A DNA stretch of 22,632 bases, from positions 1 through 22,632 of the forward strand of contig CAZSPZ010000026.1 of the NCBI GenBank assembly GCA_964608965.1, in the 5' to 3' direction. Shown in pieces: positions 14,422 to 21,625 of this stretch; position 1 is the stretch's first letter; each line of letters begins with the position of its first letter. The DNA comes from UBA10908 sp964608965 (lineage in GTDB: Bacteria > Bacillota > Clostridia > Peptostreptococcales > Anaerovoracaceae). The position numbers and the translations under genes were made by a program. The notes beneath the pieces are model-generated. The model searched no databases, was not told the origin of the DNA, and saw only the letters and a program-made list of their open reading frames with translations.

Positions 14422-15240
14422 ATGAAAAAAATTGTAAGTATATTATTGGTTTTGATGATGGCAATGAGCCTGTTTGCCGCTTGCGGCGGCGGAGCCGAAC
14501 CGGAGGCAGAAGATACATCTTTAACAGCGATTCAAGAAAAAGGCGTGTTGATTTTGGGCCTGGATGACGCATTCCCTCCTATGGGCTTTCGTGATGATAA
14601 CGAAGAAATCATAGGATTTGATATCGATGTAGCCAAAGCGGTTTGCGAAATTCTCGGCGTAGAGCTTCAGACGCAGCCTATTGACTGGTCGACGAAAGAA
14701 GTGGAATTGAATGCCGGAAATATCGATTGCATATGGAACGGCATGTCCTGGACCCAGGAGCGCTCCGAAAGCATGAGCCTTTCGATGTCTTATCTTCCCA
14801 ACTCCCTGACGCTTGTCGTGATGAATGACAGCGGTATCAGCGGAATGGCGGATATGGCCGGAAAAACATTGGCAGTTCAAAGCGGATCTTCTGCAGAAGA
14901 GGTTCTCAACAGCGAAGACGGAGCTGAATTAGCCGGCATGGTCGGATCTGTCGTAACGTTCGGAGATTATCTTGTTGCACTTTTAGATCTTGAAAGCGGC
15001 GCTTCGGATGCAGTGCTTATCGACTCTGTGGTTGCAAACTATCTGATTGCGCAAAACGGAAAGCAAATGACGGTTCTGGATGATTATTTATACGAAGAGA
15101 CGTTTGCCGTTGGTTTTAGAAAGACTGATGTTGCTCTTACCGATGCGGTCAACGCTGCGTTAAGCCAACTGAAGGCAGACGGAACTCTGGGTGAAATCGC
15201 CACCGAATGGTTTGGATCCGACATTACTATCGTAGAATAA
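14422..15240 (+). CDS. Polar amino acid ABC transporter substrate-binding lipoprotein
   Basis: 272-aa family 3 solute-binding protein. The signal peptide (MKKIVSILLVLMMAMSLFAA) ends in a lipobox with C21, so it is a lipoprotein processed by Lgt and LspA. The mature part shows GVLILGLDDAFPPMGFRDD, IIGFDIDVAKAVCEILG and NGMSWTQERSE, the ligand-pocket signature of GlnH/FliY/ArtJ-type proteins. Ligand (glutamine, cystine, arginine or other polar amino acid) cannot be assigned. Strong GGAGGAG site. First gene of a three-gene importer operon with its own promoter. Confidence 0.93.
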   Translation: MKKIVSILLVLMMAMSLFAACGGGAEPEAEDTSLTAIQEKGVLILGLDDAFPPMGFRDDNEEIIGFDIDVAKAVCEILGVELQTQPIDWSTKEVELNAGNIDCIWNGMSWTQERSESMSLSMSYLPNSLTLVVMNDSGISGMADMAGKTLAVQSGSSAEEVLNSEDGAELAGMVGSVVTFGDYLVALLDLESGASDAVLIDSVVANYLIAQNGKQMTVLDDYLYEETFAVGFRKTDVALTDAVNAALSQLKADGTLGEIATEWFGSDITIVE

Positions 15241-15253
15241 AAGCACAAAGAGC

Positions 15254-15286
15254 GTGGCCGCTTCTTTTGAATGCAGAAGCGGCCAC
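15254..15286 (+). other. Intercistronic 12-bp hairpin between binding protein and permease
   Basis: GTGGCCGCTTCT (15254-15265) and AGAAGCGGCCAC (15275-15286) form a perfect GC-rich 12-bp stem with a 9-nt loop. No T run follows, so it is unlikely to be an efficient terminator. A 3' stabiliser or RNase stop that keeps binding-protein mRNA in excess over permease mRNA is the usual explanation in this position. Confidence 0.75.
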
Positions 15287-15309
15287 TTATGTTCTCTCGG
15301 GAGAAATTC

Positions 15310-15996
15310 ATGACATTTGATCAAATCATCAAATCGATAACGAATATGAATGCCGATTCTTTTTTTGCCATGATAGGCAATATGTTCCAAGGATCGGGAC
15401 AAGTGATAGAGATATTCGTATTAACCATAGTGTTTTCTATACCCCTTGGTATATTTGTCGCACTGGGCAGAGGATCAAAATCACCGCTTATAGCAGGCCC
15501 GCTCAGAGGCTATCAGTTGATTTTTCGCGGAACTCCGCTCATGCTTCAGCTGATTTTCTTTATGTACGGACCCTATTTTATGTTTGGCATCACGATGAAT
15601 CGTTTCTTTGCCTGCATTTTAGCGTTTGTTATCAACTATGCCGCTTTTTTCGGCGAGATATTTCGCTCGGGCATTAATTCCATTCCTCCTGGGCAATACG
15701 AAGCCGGAAAAGTGCTGGGCTATTCCAAGAATCAAACATTCAGCAAAATCGTTCTGCCTCAAGTGGTGAAGCGTGTTATTCCTCCTGTCGGGAATGAATT
15801 CATGACATTGGTAAAAGATACGGCGCTTGCGCAGATTATTGCCCAACCGCAACTTTTTGATGTGGCAAGTAAAGCCGGTTCAAGGCACGCGACTGTTGTG
15901 CCTTATATCGTGGCCGGAGTATTTTACTTGGTTATGAACACGGTGGTGGAGTACGGCTTTAAACGGCTGGAAGAGCGTCTGGATTACTATCACTAG
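15310..15996 (+). CDS. Amino acid ABC transporter permease
   Basis: 228-aa inner-membrane permease of the HisM/GlnP family with about five hydrophobic segments. The N-terminal FRGTPLMLQL and the EAA loop YEAGKVLGYSKNQTFSKIVLPQ (which docks to the ATPase) are diagnostic. The ATG at 15310 is chosen over upstream in-frame ATGs at 15271 and 15289: CGGGAG sits 6 nt before it, and the 15271 ATG lies in the loop of the intercistronic hairpin. A single permease gene implies a homodimer. Confidence 0.94.
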   Translation: MTFDQIIKSITNMNADSFFAMIGNMFQGSGQVIEIFVLTIVFSIPLGIFVALGRGSKSPLIAGPLRGYQLIFRGTPLMLQLIFFMYGPYFMFGITMNRFFACILAFVINYAAFFGEIFRSGINSIPPGQYEAGKVLGYSKNQTFSKIVLPQVVKRVIPPVGNEFMTLVKDTALAQIIAQPQLFDVASKAGSRHATVVPYIVAGVFYLVMNTVVEYGFKRLEERLDYYH

Positions 15997-16006
15997 GAGG
16001 ATCGAT

Positions 16007-16768
16007 ATGATATTGTTAAAAGCTGAAAAAATCAAAAAGTCCTTCGACGGAGAAGAGGTTCTGGAGGGGATAGATTTAAGCGTTGAAGAGGGCGAAGTCA
16101 TTTCGATCATCGGGCCTTCCGGATCCGGTAAATCCACACTGTTAAGATGCCTTACCCAATTGGAGTCCGCCGACAGCGGCGAAATTGTAATTTGCGATGA
16201 AAAAATCATGTGGACGGAGAACGGACATGCAAAATTTGCGGATCCAAAAACCATGCACAGTGCTATACTGAACGTAGGGTTGGTCTTTCAGAATTTTCAA
16301 CTTTTCCCCCATTGGACTGTTCTGCGAAATATCATCGACGCGCCGATGACGGTTCTTGGAAAAAGCAGGGAAGACGCTGAAAAAACGGCGAGAGATCTTT
16401 TGAAAAAAATGGACCTTGCTCAAAAGGAAAACGCTTATCCTTGCGAACTCTCCGGTGGTCAGCAGCAAAGGGTTGCGATTGCGCGGGCTTTGGCGCTTTC
16501 TCCCAAAATATTGTTCTTCGATGAGCCTACTTCTGCTTTGGATCCGGAACTTACCGGCGAAATATTAAAAGTGATACGGAAGTTGGCAAAGCAAAATATG
16601 ACCATGGTCATCGTTACCCATGAAATGGGTTTTGCGAAAGATATTTCCGATAAAGTGATTTTTATGGATGACGGAATTGTATTGGCACAAGGATCTCCGA
16701 AAGAGATATTGGAAAATCCGTCTTCCGAAAGAATACAAACCTTTTTAAATTTAGTCAAACATGAATAA
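16007..16768 (+). CDS. Amino acid ABC transporter ATP-binding protein
   Basis: 253-aa ATPase of the polar amino acid uptake family (GlnQ/HisP). Walker A GPSGSGKST (36-44), Q-loop VFQNFQLFPH (93-102), signature LSGGQQQR (148-155), Walker B ILFFDEP (168-174), D-loop SALD, and switch H205 (VTHEMGFA). It has a slightly longer than usual segment around residues 65-85 (MWTENGHAKFADPKT), before the Q-loop. AGGAGG site. It completes the importer with the genes at 14422 and 15310. The amino acid transported is not known. Confidence 0.96.
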   Translation: MILLKAEKIKKSFDGEEVLEGIDLSVEEGEVISIIGPSGSGKSTLLRCLTQLESADSGEIVICDEKIMWTENGHAKFADPKTMHSAILNVGLVFQNFQLFPHWTVLRNIIDAPMTVLGKSREDAEKTARDLLKKMDLAQKENAYPCELSGGQQQRVAIARALALSPKILFFDEPTSALDPELTGEILKVIRKLAKQNMTMVIVTHEMGFAKDISDKVIFMDDGIVLAQGSPKEILENPSSERIQTFLNLVKHE

Positions 16769-16776
16769 AGGATAGA

Positions 16777-17469
16777 ATGGCTACTGTATATGACAGAACA
16801 GAACTTCTGATCGGTTCGGAGGCTCTAAAAAAACTCAGAAACGCTAAAGTCCTTATCGTAGGTTTGGGCGGCGTGGGCGGATATATTGCGGAAGCTCTTG
16901 CAAGGGCCGGCGTGGGCACGTTGGGGCTTTGCGATTTTGACGTGGTGGATATCACGAATATCAACAGGCAAATTTACGCCTTGTCTACGACGGTCGGCAA
17001 TCTTAAGACGGAAGTGGCAAGAGAGCGCATCGGGGACATTAACTCTGCTGTCAAGGTCAAGACATTTCCTTTTAAATTAGACGAAAACACGCTACCTGCT
17101 ATTTTTGTTTCGGGGTACGATTATGTGGCGGATGCCATCGATGATGTGGCTGCAAAAGTACTTCTGATAAAAGAAGCAAGGCAAAACGATATTCCGGTGA
17201 TCAGCGCAATGGGCGCGGGAAATAAGCTGGATCCTTCTCGCTTTAAAATCGCAGACATAGAAAAAACGAACACGTGTCCGTTGGCAAGAGCAATGCGTAA
17301 AGAATTAAAAGCACAGGGAATCAAAGGTGTTTCGGTTTTATTTTCGGATGAAACAACGGAAAGGCGCGGACAAGCCGGGTCTAAACCTGTAACTTCGAGT
17401 ATTTCGTATATGCCGGGTGTAGCGGGCCTTATGATTGCAGGTAAAATAATCGGGGATTTGATCAAATAA
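16777..17469 (+). CDS. tcdA: tRNA threonylcarbamoyladenosine dehydratase TcdA (CsdL/YgdL, ThiF-like)
   Basis: 230-aa E1-like adenylating enzyme that dehydrates t6A37 to the cyclic form ct6A in ANN-decoding tRNAs. Nucleotide-binding GLGGVGG (29-35), D53 and NINRQ (61-65) match the ThiF/MoeB fold; the DAIDD segment (119-123), TNTCPLARAMRKELK (C167) and the C-terminal SSISYMPGVAGLMIAG are typical of TcdA. It starts 8 bases after the ATPase gene with AAGGAT and may be co-transcribed by read-through. Its last 8 bases overlap the end of the convergent ROK gene. Confidence 0.92.
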   Translation: MATVYDRTELLIGSEALKKLRNAKVLIVGLGGVGGYIAEALARAGVGTLGLCDFDVVDITNINRQIYALSTTVGNLKTEVARERIGDINSAVKVKTFPFKLDENTLPAIFVSGYDYVADAIDDVAAKVLLIKEARQNDIPVISAMGAGNKLDPSRFKIADIEKTNTCPLARAMRKELKAQGIKGVSVLFSDETTERRGQAGSKPVTSSISYMPGVAGLMIAGKIIGDLIK

Positions 17470-18394
17470 CGCTGTATCCTTGCATTGCTAAGGCTGCCGC
17501 GCCAAATAAAGCTCCTTCGTAGCCCAGCGGCGTCGCTAAAATTTCCGGGGTAGCATAACTTCTTTTATATGTTTGCTCATGGACTGTTTGCATCAGAGAA
17601 TCTTTAAAGTAATCAAAAGCGAGGGAGAGACCTCCGCCGATGATTACTTTTTTTAAGTCGATGATATTATTCGCGGATGCTATGACTTTTCCGAGGTAAT
17701 AACCTTCTAAATGAAAAGCGGCCAGCGCCGCAGGGTCGCCTTCGGCGGCCAGGGCGGCAATAGACTTTCCGTCCGCGGGCGCACCGTCTATTGTCGCACT
17801 TCCGCCGGCCTGCATAAAGTTTTGGACGAGGCCGGCGGCTGCGGCGTACATCTCCAGCGTTCCCGCTGTGCCGTCATCCGACATTCTGCCGTTTTCAACC
17901 ACCACACATTGTCCGATTTCTCCGGCGTTTCCAAACGCTCCATGGTAAAGCTTTCCGTCTAAAAACAGGCCGCCTCCGACTCCGTTGCTCACCGTTATAT
18001 AAAGGAAATCGTCACAATCTTTGCCTGCTCCGAAGTATCGCTCCGCCAGAATGCATGCTCTGCCGTCGTTGTCGATGAACACGGGAAAACCAAACTCTCG
18101 ATGCAGATGCTCCGCAATCGGATAATCCTTGATTCCCATAAATTCAGTGCTCAGCCAAATGCCTTTTCCCGGATCTGCAAGACCGGGGATGGTAACGCCT
18201 GCTGCCGATATTTCCATATCCGGGTTGATGCGCAGCGTTTCTTTGATCGAAGCGACAATTTGCTCACTGATGATTTTATGCGAATAGCCGCCCCATGCAA
18301 ATCGTTTGCTATATAAGAGCTTTCCTTCCGGGGACACGAGCCCTGTCATATATTTTGAACCGCCTAAATCCAGTGCGAGAAACGCTTTTTCCAT
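17462..18394 (-). CDS. ROK family sugar kinase-like protein lacking the zinc site
   Basis: 310-aa ROK protein: ATP-binding DLGGSKY (residues 9-15), VTIPGLADP, FIDNDGRACILAER (catalytic base candidate D110) and SNGVGGGLFLDGKL. The segment that normally holds a zinc site (His, then C-x-C-G-x-x-G-C) is present as a fold (GEIGQCVVVENGR, DGTAGTLEMYA), but all four ligands are replaced: Q162, S172, D174 and T179. The ATG at 18394 is chosen over an upstream TTG at 18406, because GGAGG lies 5 nt before it. Second gene after the SIS gene. Likely phosphorylates an amino sugar or sugar; substrate unknown. Confidence 0.88.
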   Translation of the reverse strand: MEKAFLALDLGGSKYMTGLVSPEGKLLYSKRFAWGGYSHKIISEQIVASIKETLRINPDMEISAAGVTIPGLADPGKGIWLSTEFMGIKDYPIAEHLHREFGFPVFIDNDGRACILAERYFGAGKDCDDFLYITVSNGVGGGLFLDGKLYHGAFGNAGEIGQCVVVENGRMSDDGTAGTLEMYAAAAGLVQNFMQAGGSATIDGAPADGKSIAALAAEGDPAALAAFHLEGYYLGKVIASANNIIDLKKVIIGGGLSLAFDYFKDSLMQTVHEQTYKRSYATPEILATPLGYEGALFGAAALAMQGYSVI

Positions 18395-18428
18395 TACAGC
18401 CTCCAATCAATCGGGCGTGGGAATAATT

Positions 18429-19541
18429 TTATAAAAAACTCGGTTGCATCACTTCTCTGATAGTCTTTGTTGTCCATATCGTAACATCGATGCCCGCGTT
18501 ATCTGCTATTTCGTAAGCAAGCACTTGAATCGGCACTAAAAATTCCAACGCGTTAAGAAATTCGATGTCCACGGAATCGATGGTCAAAGCGCCGGCATCC
18601 TGCATTGCATCACTTGCCGCCTGAATCAACACGCAGTTGGGAAAAGAATTCTTCATCGTCTTATAAAGAAGAAGCATTCGATCTTTTTCGGGACAACGTT
18701 CCGCCGCCAGAAAAAAGACGACATCGGCCGATTTTACAGCGCATAAAGGCCCGTGGAGAAACTCTTCCAATTCATAAGCGAACGTCGGCTTTTGATGAGA
18801 TTCGATAAATTTTAAAACTGTTTCTGTCGCTGTGCCGAAGTTGGCTCCGTAACCAAGAATCCAGTAAGAAGATGCATGCATCACCATTTCTTTGTTTGCC
18901 GCAAACCATTCCAGAGATTTCATTCTGGCGGCGTCGACTGTTTGAATAAGGCCGTTAAAACTCTTCATATAAAGGTTGTATTCGCCTTCCGATATACTTC
19001 CGATTGCTTTGGCCGCTTCCACCATGCAAAGCAGGAGCAAGAACAAGCCTGTGGAGTGCCCTTTGGTTGTTGGCGGCGCTTTTTCTTCCCCCGAAGGCTT
19101 TTTCAGTACGACATCGGCTTCTTTGGCAAGAATGCCGTTTTCGTTCAGCGTGGTGCAGACAACCGGAATGCCAAGTTCTCTGGCTTTTCTGGCCGCTAGG
19201 ACAGGTCCCTTTGTCCGACCCGATTCCACAGGACAAATCAACAGCATTTCATCGGATTTGTAAGCATTTCCAGGGTTGAAGCCTTGATGGTGGATCAACA
19301 GCGAAGGCAAAGTACAATCGGCATCGACCTTTAAAAGTTTTATCGCAGCATATTTCAGCGTTTGCGATAAATGAGAAGGAGAGCCGCTCCCCAAAAAAAA
19401 GATCTTTTTTATTTTATGCTGCATGAACAATTTCACGAAATATTTGGTATAGTAATCTTTGTTGTTTAATATGGCGGAAAAAAGGGCAGGCTCTTCCGCG
19501 ATTTCATCTAGCATAGCTTTATTGTTAGGGATGATTGCCAT
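18429..19541 (-). CDS. Two-SIS-domain phosphosugar isomerase/deglycase-like protein
   Basis: 370-aa protein with tandem SIS domains of the GlmS C-terminal/AgaS/FrlB type. First domain: FFLGSGSPSHLSQ (48-60), SGRTKGPVLAARKA (107-120), VVCTT (127-131). Second domain: ILGYGANFGTATE (228-240), and E-L-E-E-F-L-H-G-P (257-265), which resembles the Glu/His isomerase site. There is no glutaminase domain, so it is not GlmS itself. Such proteins isomerise or deaminate/deglycate amino-sugar or Amadori phosphates. CGGAGG precedes the ATG by 5 nt. It leads a two-gene operon with the ROK kinase, and no sugar transporter is adjacent. Confidence 0.88.
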   Translation of the reverse strand: MAIIPNNKAMLDEIAEEPALFSAILNNKDYYTKYFVKLFMQHKIKKIFFLGSGSPSHLSQTLKYAAIKLLKVDADCTLPSLLIHHQGFNPGNAYKSDEMLLICPVESGRTKGPVLAARKARELGIPVVCTTLNENGILAKEADVVLKKPSGEEKAPPTTKGHSTGLFLLLLCMVEAAKAIGSISEGEYNLYMKSFNGLIQTVDAARMKSLEWFAANKEMVMHASSYWILGYGANFGTATETVLKFIESHQKPTFAYELEEFLHGPLCAVKSADVVFFLAAERCPEKDRMLLLYKTMKNSFPNCVLIQAASDAMQDAGALTIDSVDIEFLNALEFLVPIQVLAYEIADNAGIDVTIWTTKTIREVMQPSFL

Positions 19542-19587
19542 GGCGGCCTCCGTTTTCTTCCGTCGGTAAAATACATCATTGAAAACT

Positions 19588-19616
19588 ATTGTAGCATATC
19601 AAAAAATACTTGCCAA
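19588..19616 (-). promoter_or_regulatory. Promoter of the SIS-ROK operon
   Basis: On the minus strand: TTGGCA (19616-19611), 17-bp spacer, TGC-TACAAT (-10 at 19593-19588), an extended -10 with 5 of 6 matches. Start about 19581. The -35 overlaps the -35 of the rpsB promoter on the opposite strand. Confidence 0.65.
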
Positions 19617-19638
19617 TAGGCCCCCGGTAGTGTAATAT
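19610..19638 (+). promoter_or_regulatory. Candidate rpsB-tsf promoter
   Basis: TTGCCA (19610-19615), 17-bp spacer, TAATAT (19633-19638; 4 of 6). Predicted start about 19645, giving a leader of about 120 nt before rpsB. Confidence 0.5.
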
Positions 19639-19644
19639 ACCTAA

Positions 19645-19766
19645 AGGTGTGCTTAATGTGGCACAACGTATCTAAATTCGCACATTCCAAAGCTTGTACC
19701 ACGGTGCCGTTAAAGGTTTGCGTACAGGATACTGCGGAATGGAGGTAAAACCGGGAGGTAATTTAA
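19645..19766 (+). promoter_or_regulatory. rpsB 5' leader with hairpins (possible S2 autoregulatory region)
   Basis: Contains TGTGC/GCACA (8-nt loop TTAATGTG) near its 5' end and a 7-bp helix CTTGTAC (19693-19699) / GTACAGG (19722-19728) enclosing a 22-nt segment with ACGGTGCCGT. Two purine-rich ribosome-binding-like sites follow, at 19741-19746 and 19754-19759; the second serves rpsB. Long structured leaders are common for ribosomal protein operons. I cannot match this one to a named leader motif. Confidence 0.35.
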
Positions 19767-20561
19767 ATGGCAGTTATTTCTATGAAACAATTATTGGAAG
19801 CCGGCGTTCACTTCGGTCATCAGACCAGAAGATGGAACCCGAAGATGGCTCCGTACATCTTTACCGAAAGAAACGGAATTTATATCATCGACTTGCAGAA
19901 AACAGTGCGAAAAGTCGACGAAGCATACGAATTCATCAAGAGCGTTGCTATGGAAAATAAACCGATTCTTTTCGTCGGAACAAAGAAACAGGCTCAGGCC
20001 GCTATCGCAGACGAAGCCCTTCGCTGCAATATGTTCTATGTAAACGAGAGATGGCTTGGCGGCATGCTCACCAACTATAAGACAATATCCCTTCGTATCA
20101 AAAGACTCAGCGATATTCAGCAAATGGCGACAGACGGCACGTTTGACGCTCTGACAAAGAAAGAAGTTCAAAAACTTCGTCTGGAAATGGCAAAGTTGGA
20201 GAAATTCTTAAACGGAATGAAAGCCATGAGAGGGATGCCCGGCGCAATGTTCGTCGTTGACCCCAAGAAAGAAAAAATCGCTGTCAAAGAAGCACGGATT
20301 CTGAACATTCCTATCGTAGGTATGTGCGATACAAACTGCGATCCGGACGATGTGGATTATGTGATTCCCGCAAACGACGATGCTATTCGCGCCGTAAAAC
20401 TGATTACTGCAAAAATGGCAGACGCCATTATCGAAGGCAAACAGGGAGAATCATTTGCTCCGGCAGTTGAAGCCCCCGCAGCAGTTGCTGAAGTTGCCGT
20501 CATCGAAGAACCTTCTGCCGAAGAGCCTTCTATCGAAGAAATCGCAGCGGAAGAAGAATAG
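19767..20561 (+). CDS. rpsB: Small ribosomal subunit protein uS2
   Basis: 264-aa 30S protein needed, with bS1 where present, for mRNA binding. Diagnostic starts and blocks: MKQLLEAGVHFGHQTRRWNPKM (residues 5-26), YIIDLQKTV, NERWLGGMLTNYKT, MPGAMFVVDPKKE and IPIVGMCDTNCDPDDVDYVIPANDDAIRAV. The last ~30 residues are an Ala/Glu-rich acidic tail, common in Clostridia. GGGAGG precedes the ATG. First gene of the rpsB-tsf operon. Confidence 0.98.
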   Translation: MAVISMKQLLEAGVHFGHQTRRWNPKMAPYIFTERNGIYIIDLQKTVRKVDEAYEFIKSVAMENKPILFVGTKKQAQAAIADEALRCNMFYVNERWLGGMLTNYKTISLRIKRLSDIQQMATDGTFDALTKKEVQKLRLEMAKLEKFLNGMKAMRGMPGAMFVVDPKKEKIAVKEARILNIPIVGMCDTNCDPDDVDYVIPANDDAIRAVKLITAKMADAIIEGKQGESFAPAVEAPAAVAEVAVIEEPSAEEPSIEEIAAEEE

Positions 20562-20584
20562 ACAAAAAAAGAAAATTTAGCGTT

Positions 20585-20603
20585 AGGAACGAACACCGTT
20601 CCT
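20585..20603 (+). other. Hairpin in the rpsB-tsf spacer
   Basis: AGGAACG-AACAC-CGTTCCT, a 7-bp perfect stem with a 5-nt loop and no T run after it. It is probably a partial attenuator or processing site setting the ratio of S2 to EF-Ts; the tsf ribosome site (AAGGAGA) lies 11 bases downstream. Confidence 0.6.
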
Positions 20604-20626
20604 CGTACGATATAAGGAGAACGAAA

Positions 20627-21541
20627 ATGGAAGTAACCGCATTAATGGTAAAAGAGCTCCGCGAAACCACAGGCGCAGGTATGATGGATTGCAAGAAAGC
20701 GTTGGTTGCAACCGACGGAGACATGGATAAAGCCATCGATTATTTAAGAGAAAACGGACTTGCAAAAGCCGCTAAAAAAGCCGGAAGAGTAGCATCCGAA
20801 GGCTTGGTTAAACTTGCTTTCAACGCAGACGGAACCGCCGCTGCGGCAATTGAAGTAAATTCCGAGACAGACTTCGTGGCAAAAAACGAAGAGTTTATTG
20901 AATTCGTAGAAAAGCTTTCACAGCTTGCACTGTCCATAGGCGAAACCAAGCTGGAAGCTTTTATGGATCTGCCCTACGAAGCGGAAGGCACCGTAACAGA
21001 TGCGCTTCATGCAAAAATTGCTAAAATAGGCGAAAACCTGAGCATCAGACGCTTCGCTAAGTTTGCCACACCCGGAGTCAAGTATGTCGGCTATATTCAC
21101 GGCGGCGGAAAAATCGGTGTTCTCATCGGATTGAAAACAGAAGCAGCTGTCGAGGATGTCAGTGTCGTCGGCAGGGATGTTGCGATGCAGGCTGCGTCCA
21201 TGAGACCTCAATTTGTTGACGAGACAAGTGTAGACCCCGAATATATGGAGCACGAAAAGCAAATTCTTATCGCTCAGGCTCTCAACGAAGGAAAGCCCGC
21301 GGAAATCGTCGAAAAGATGGTAATCGGCCGCTTAAAGAAAGAGCTGAAAGAAACTTGCCTTGTCGAGCAGAAATTTGTCAAGAACAACGACATGAGCGTC
21401 AAGGAATATGTTTCTGCTTTTGCAAAAGATCTCGGCAAAGCTATCCAAGTCGTAGAAATGCTGCGCTTTGAAGTAGGCGAAGGCATCGAGAAAAAGGAAG
21501 AAAACTTTGCGGAAGAAGTCGCGAAGCAAATGGGAAAATAA
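20627..21541 (+). CDS. tsf: Translation elongation factor Ts
   Basis: 304-aa guanine nucleotide exchange factor for EF-Tu. N-terminal UBA-like domain with VKELRETTGAGMMDCKKAL (5-25) and the AIDYLRENGLAKAAKKAGR stretch; then the EF-Tu contact motif NSETDFVAKNEEF (around 78-90) and two core subdomains, ending in the C-terminal module. Length is standard. AAGGAGA before the ATG. Second gene after rpsB; terminator follows immediately. Confidence 0.98.
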   Translation: MEVTALMVKELRETTGAGMMDCKKALVATDGDMDKAIDYLRENGLAKAAKKAGRVASEGLVKLAFNADGTAAAAIEVNSETDFVAKNEEFIEFVEKLSQLALSIGETKLEAFMDLPYEAEGTVTDALHAKIAKIGENLSIRRFAKFATPGVKYVGYIHGGGKIGVLIGLKTEAAVEDVSVVGRDVAMQAASMRPQFVDETSVDPEYMEHEKQILIAQALNEGKPAEIVEKMVIGRLKKELKETCLVEQKFVKNNDMSVKEYVSAFAKDLGKAIQVVEMLRFEVGEGIEKKEENFAEEVAKQMGK

Positions 21542-21555
21542 CCTTATAAATCATC

Positions 21556-21586
21556 AAAGCCGTCCCGAATCAGGGACGGCTTTTTT
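21556..21586 (+). terminator. Rho-independent terminator of rpsB-tsf
   Basis: Stem AAAGCCGTCCC / GGGACGGCTTT with loop GAATCA, followed by TTTTTT. On the minus strand only a weak T run follows, so it acts mainly rightwards. Confidence 0.93.
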
Positions 21587-21596
21587 ATGTTATGAA

Positions 21597-21619
21597 ACAC
21601 AATCGCTCTGCGAGTGTGT
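21597..21619 (-). terminator. Possible weak terminator of the crp-like gene
   Basis: ACACA-A-TCGC / GCGA-G-TGTGT with a 3-nt loop and one mismatch, followed on the minus strand by only TTT. It lies just past the stop codon of the regulator gene. Confidence 0.35.
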
Positions 21620-21625
21620 AAAAAA

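Noticed and set aside
15271..15309. Upstream ATG for the permease
   Set aside because: It lies in the loop of a 12-bp hairpin with no ribosome site; the ATG at 15310 has CGGGAG at good spacing.
18395..18406. TTG start for the ROK gene
   Set aside because: The GGAGG ribosome site falls inside this extension and serves the ATG at 18394.
19691..19712. T-box-like string (GTACCACGGTGCCG) before rpsB
   Set aside because: Lacks the AGGGTGGTACCGCG antiterminator core, a specifier stem and a terminator, and sits before a ribosomal protein gene.
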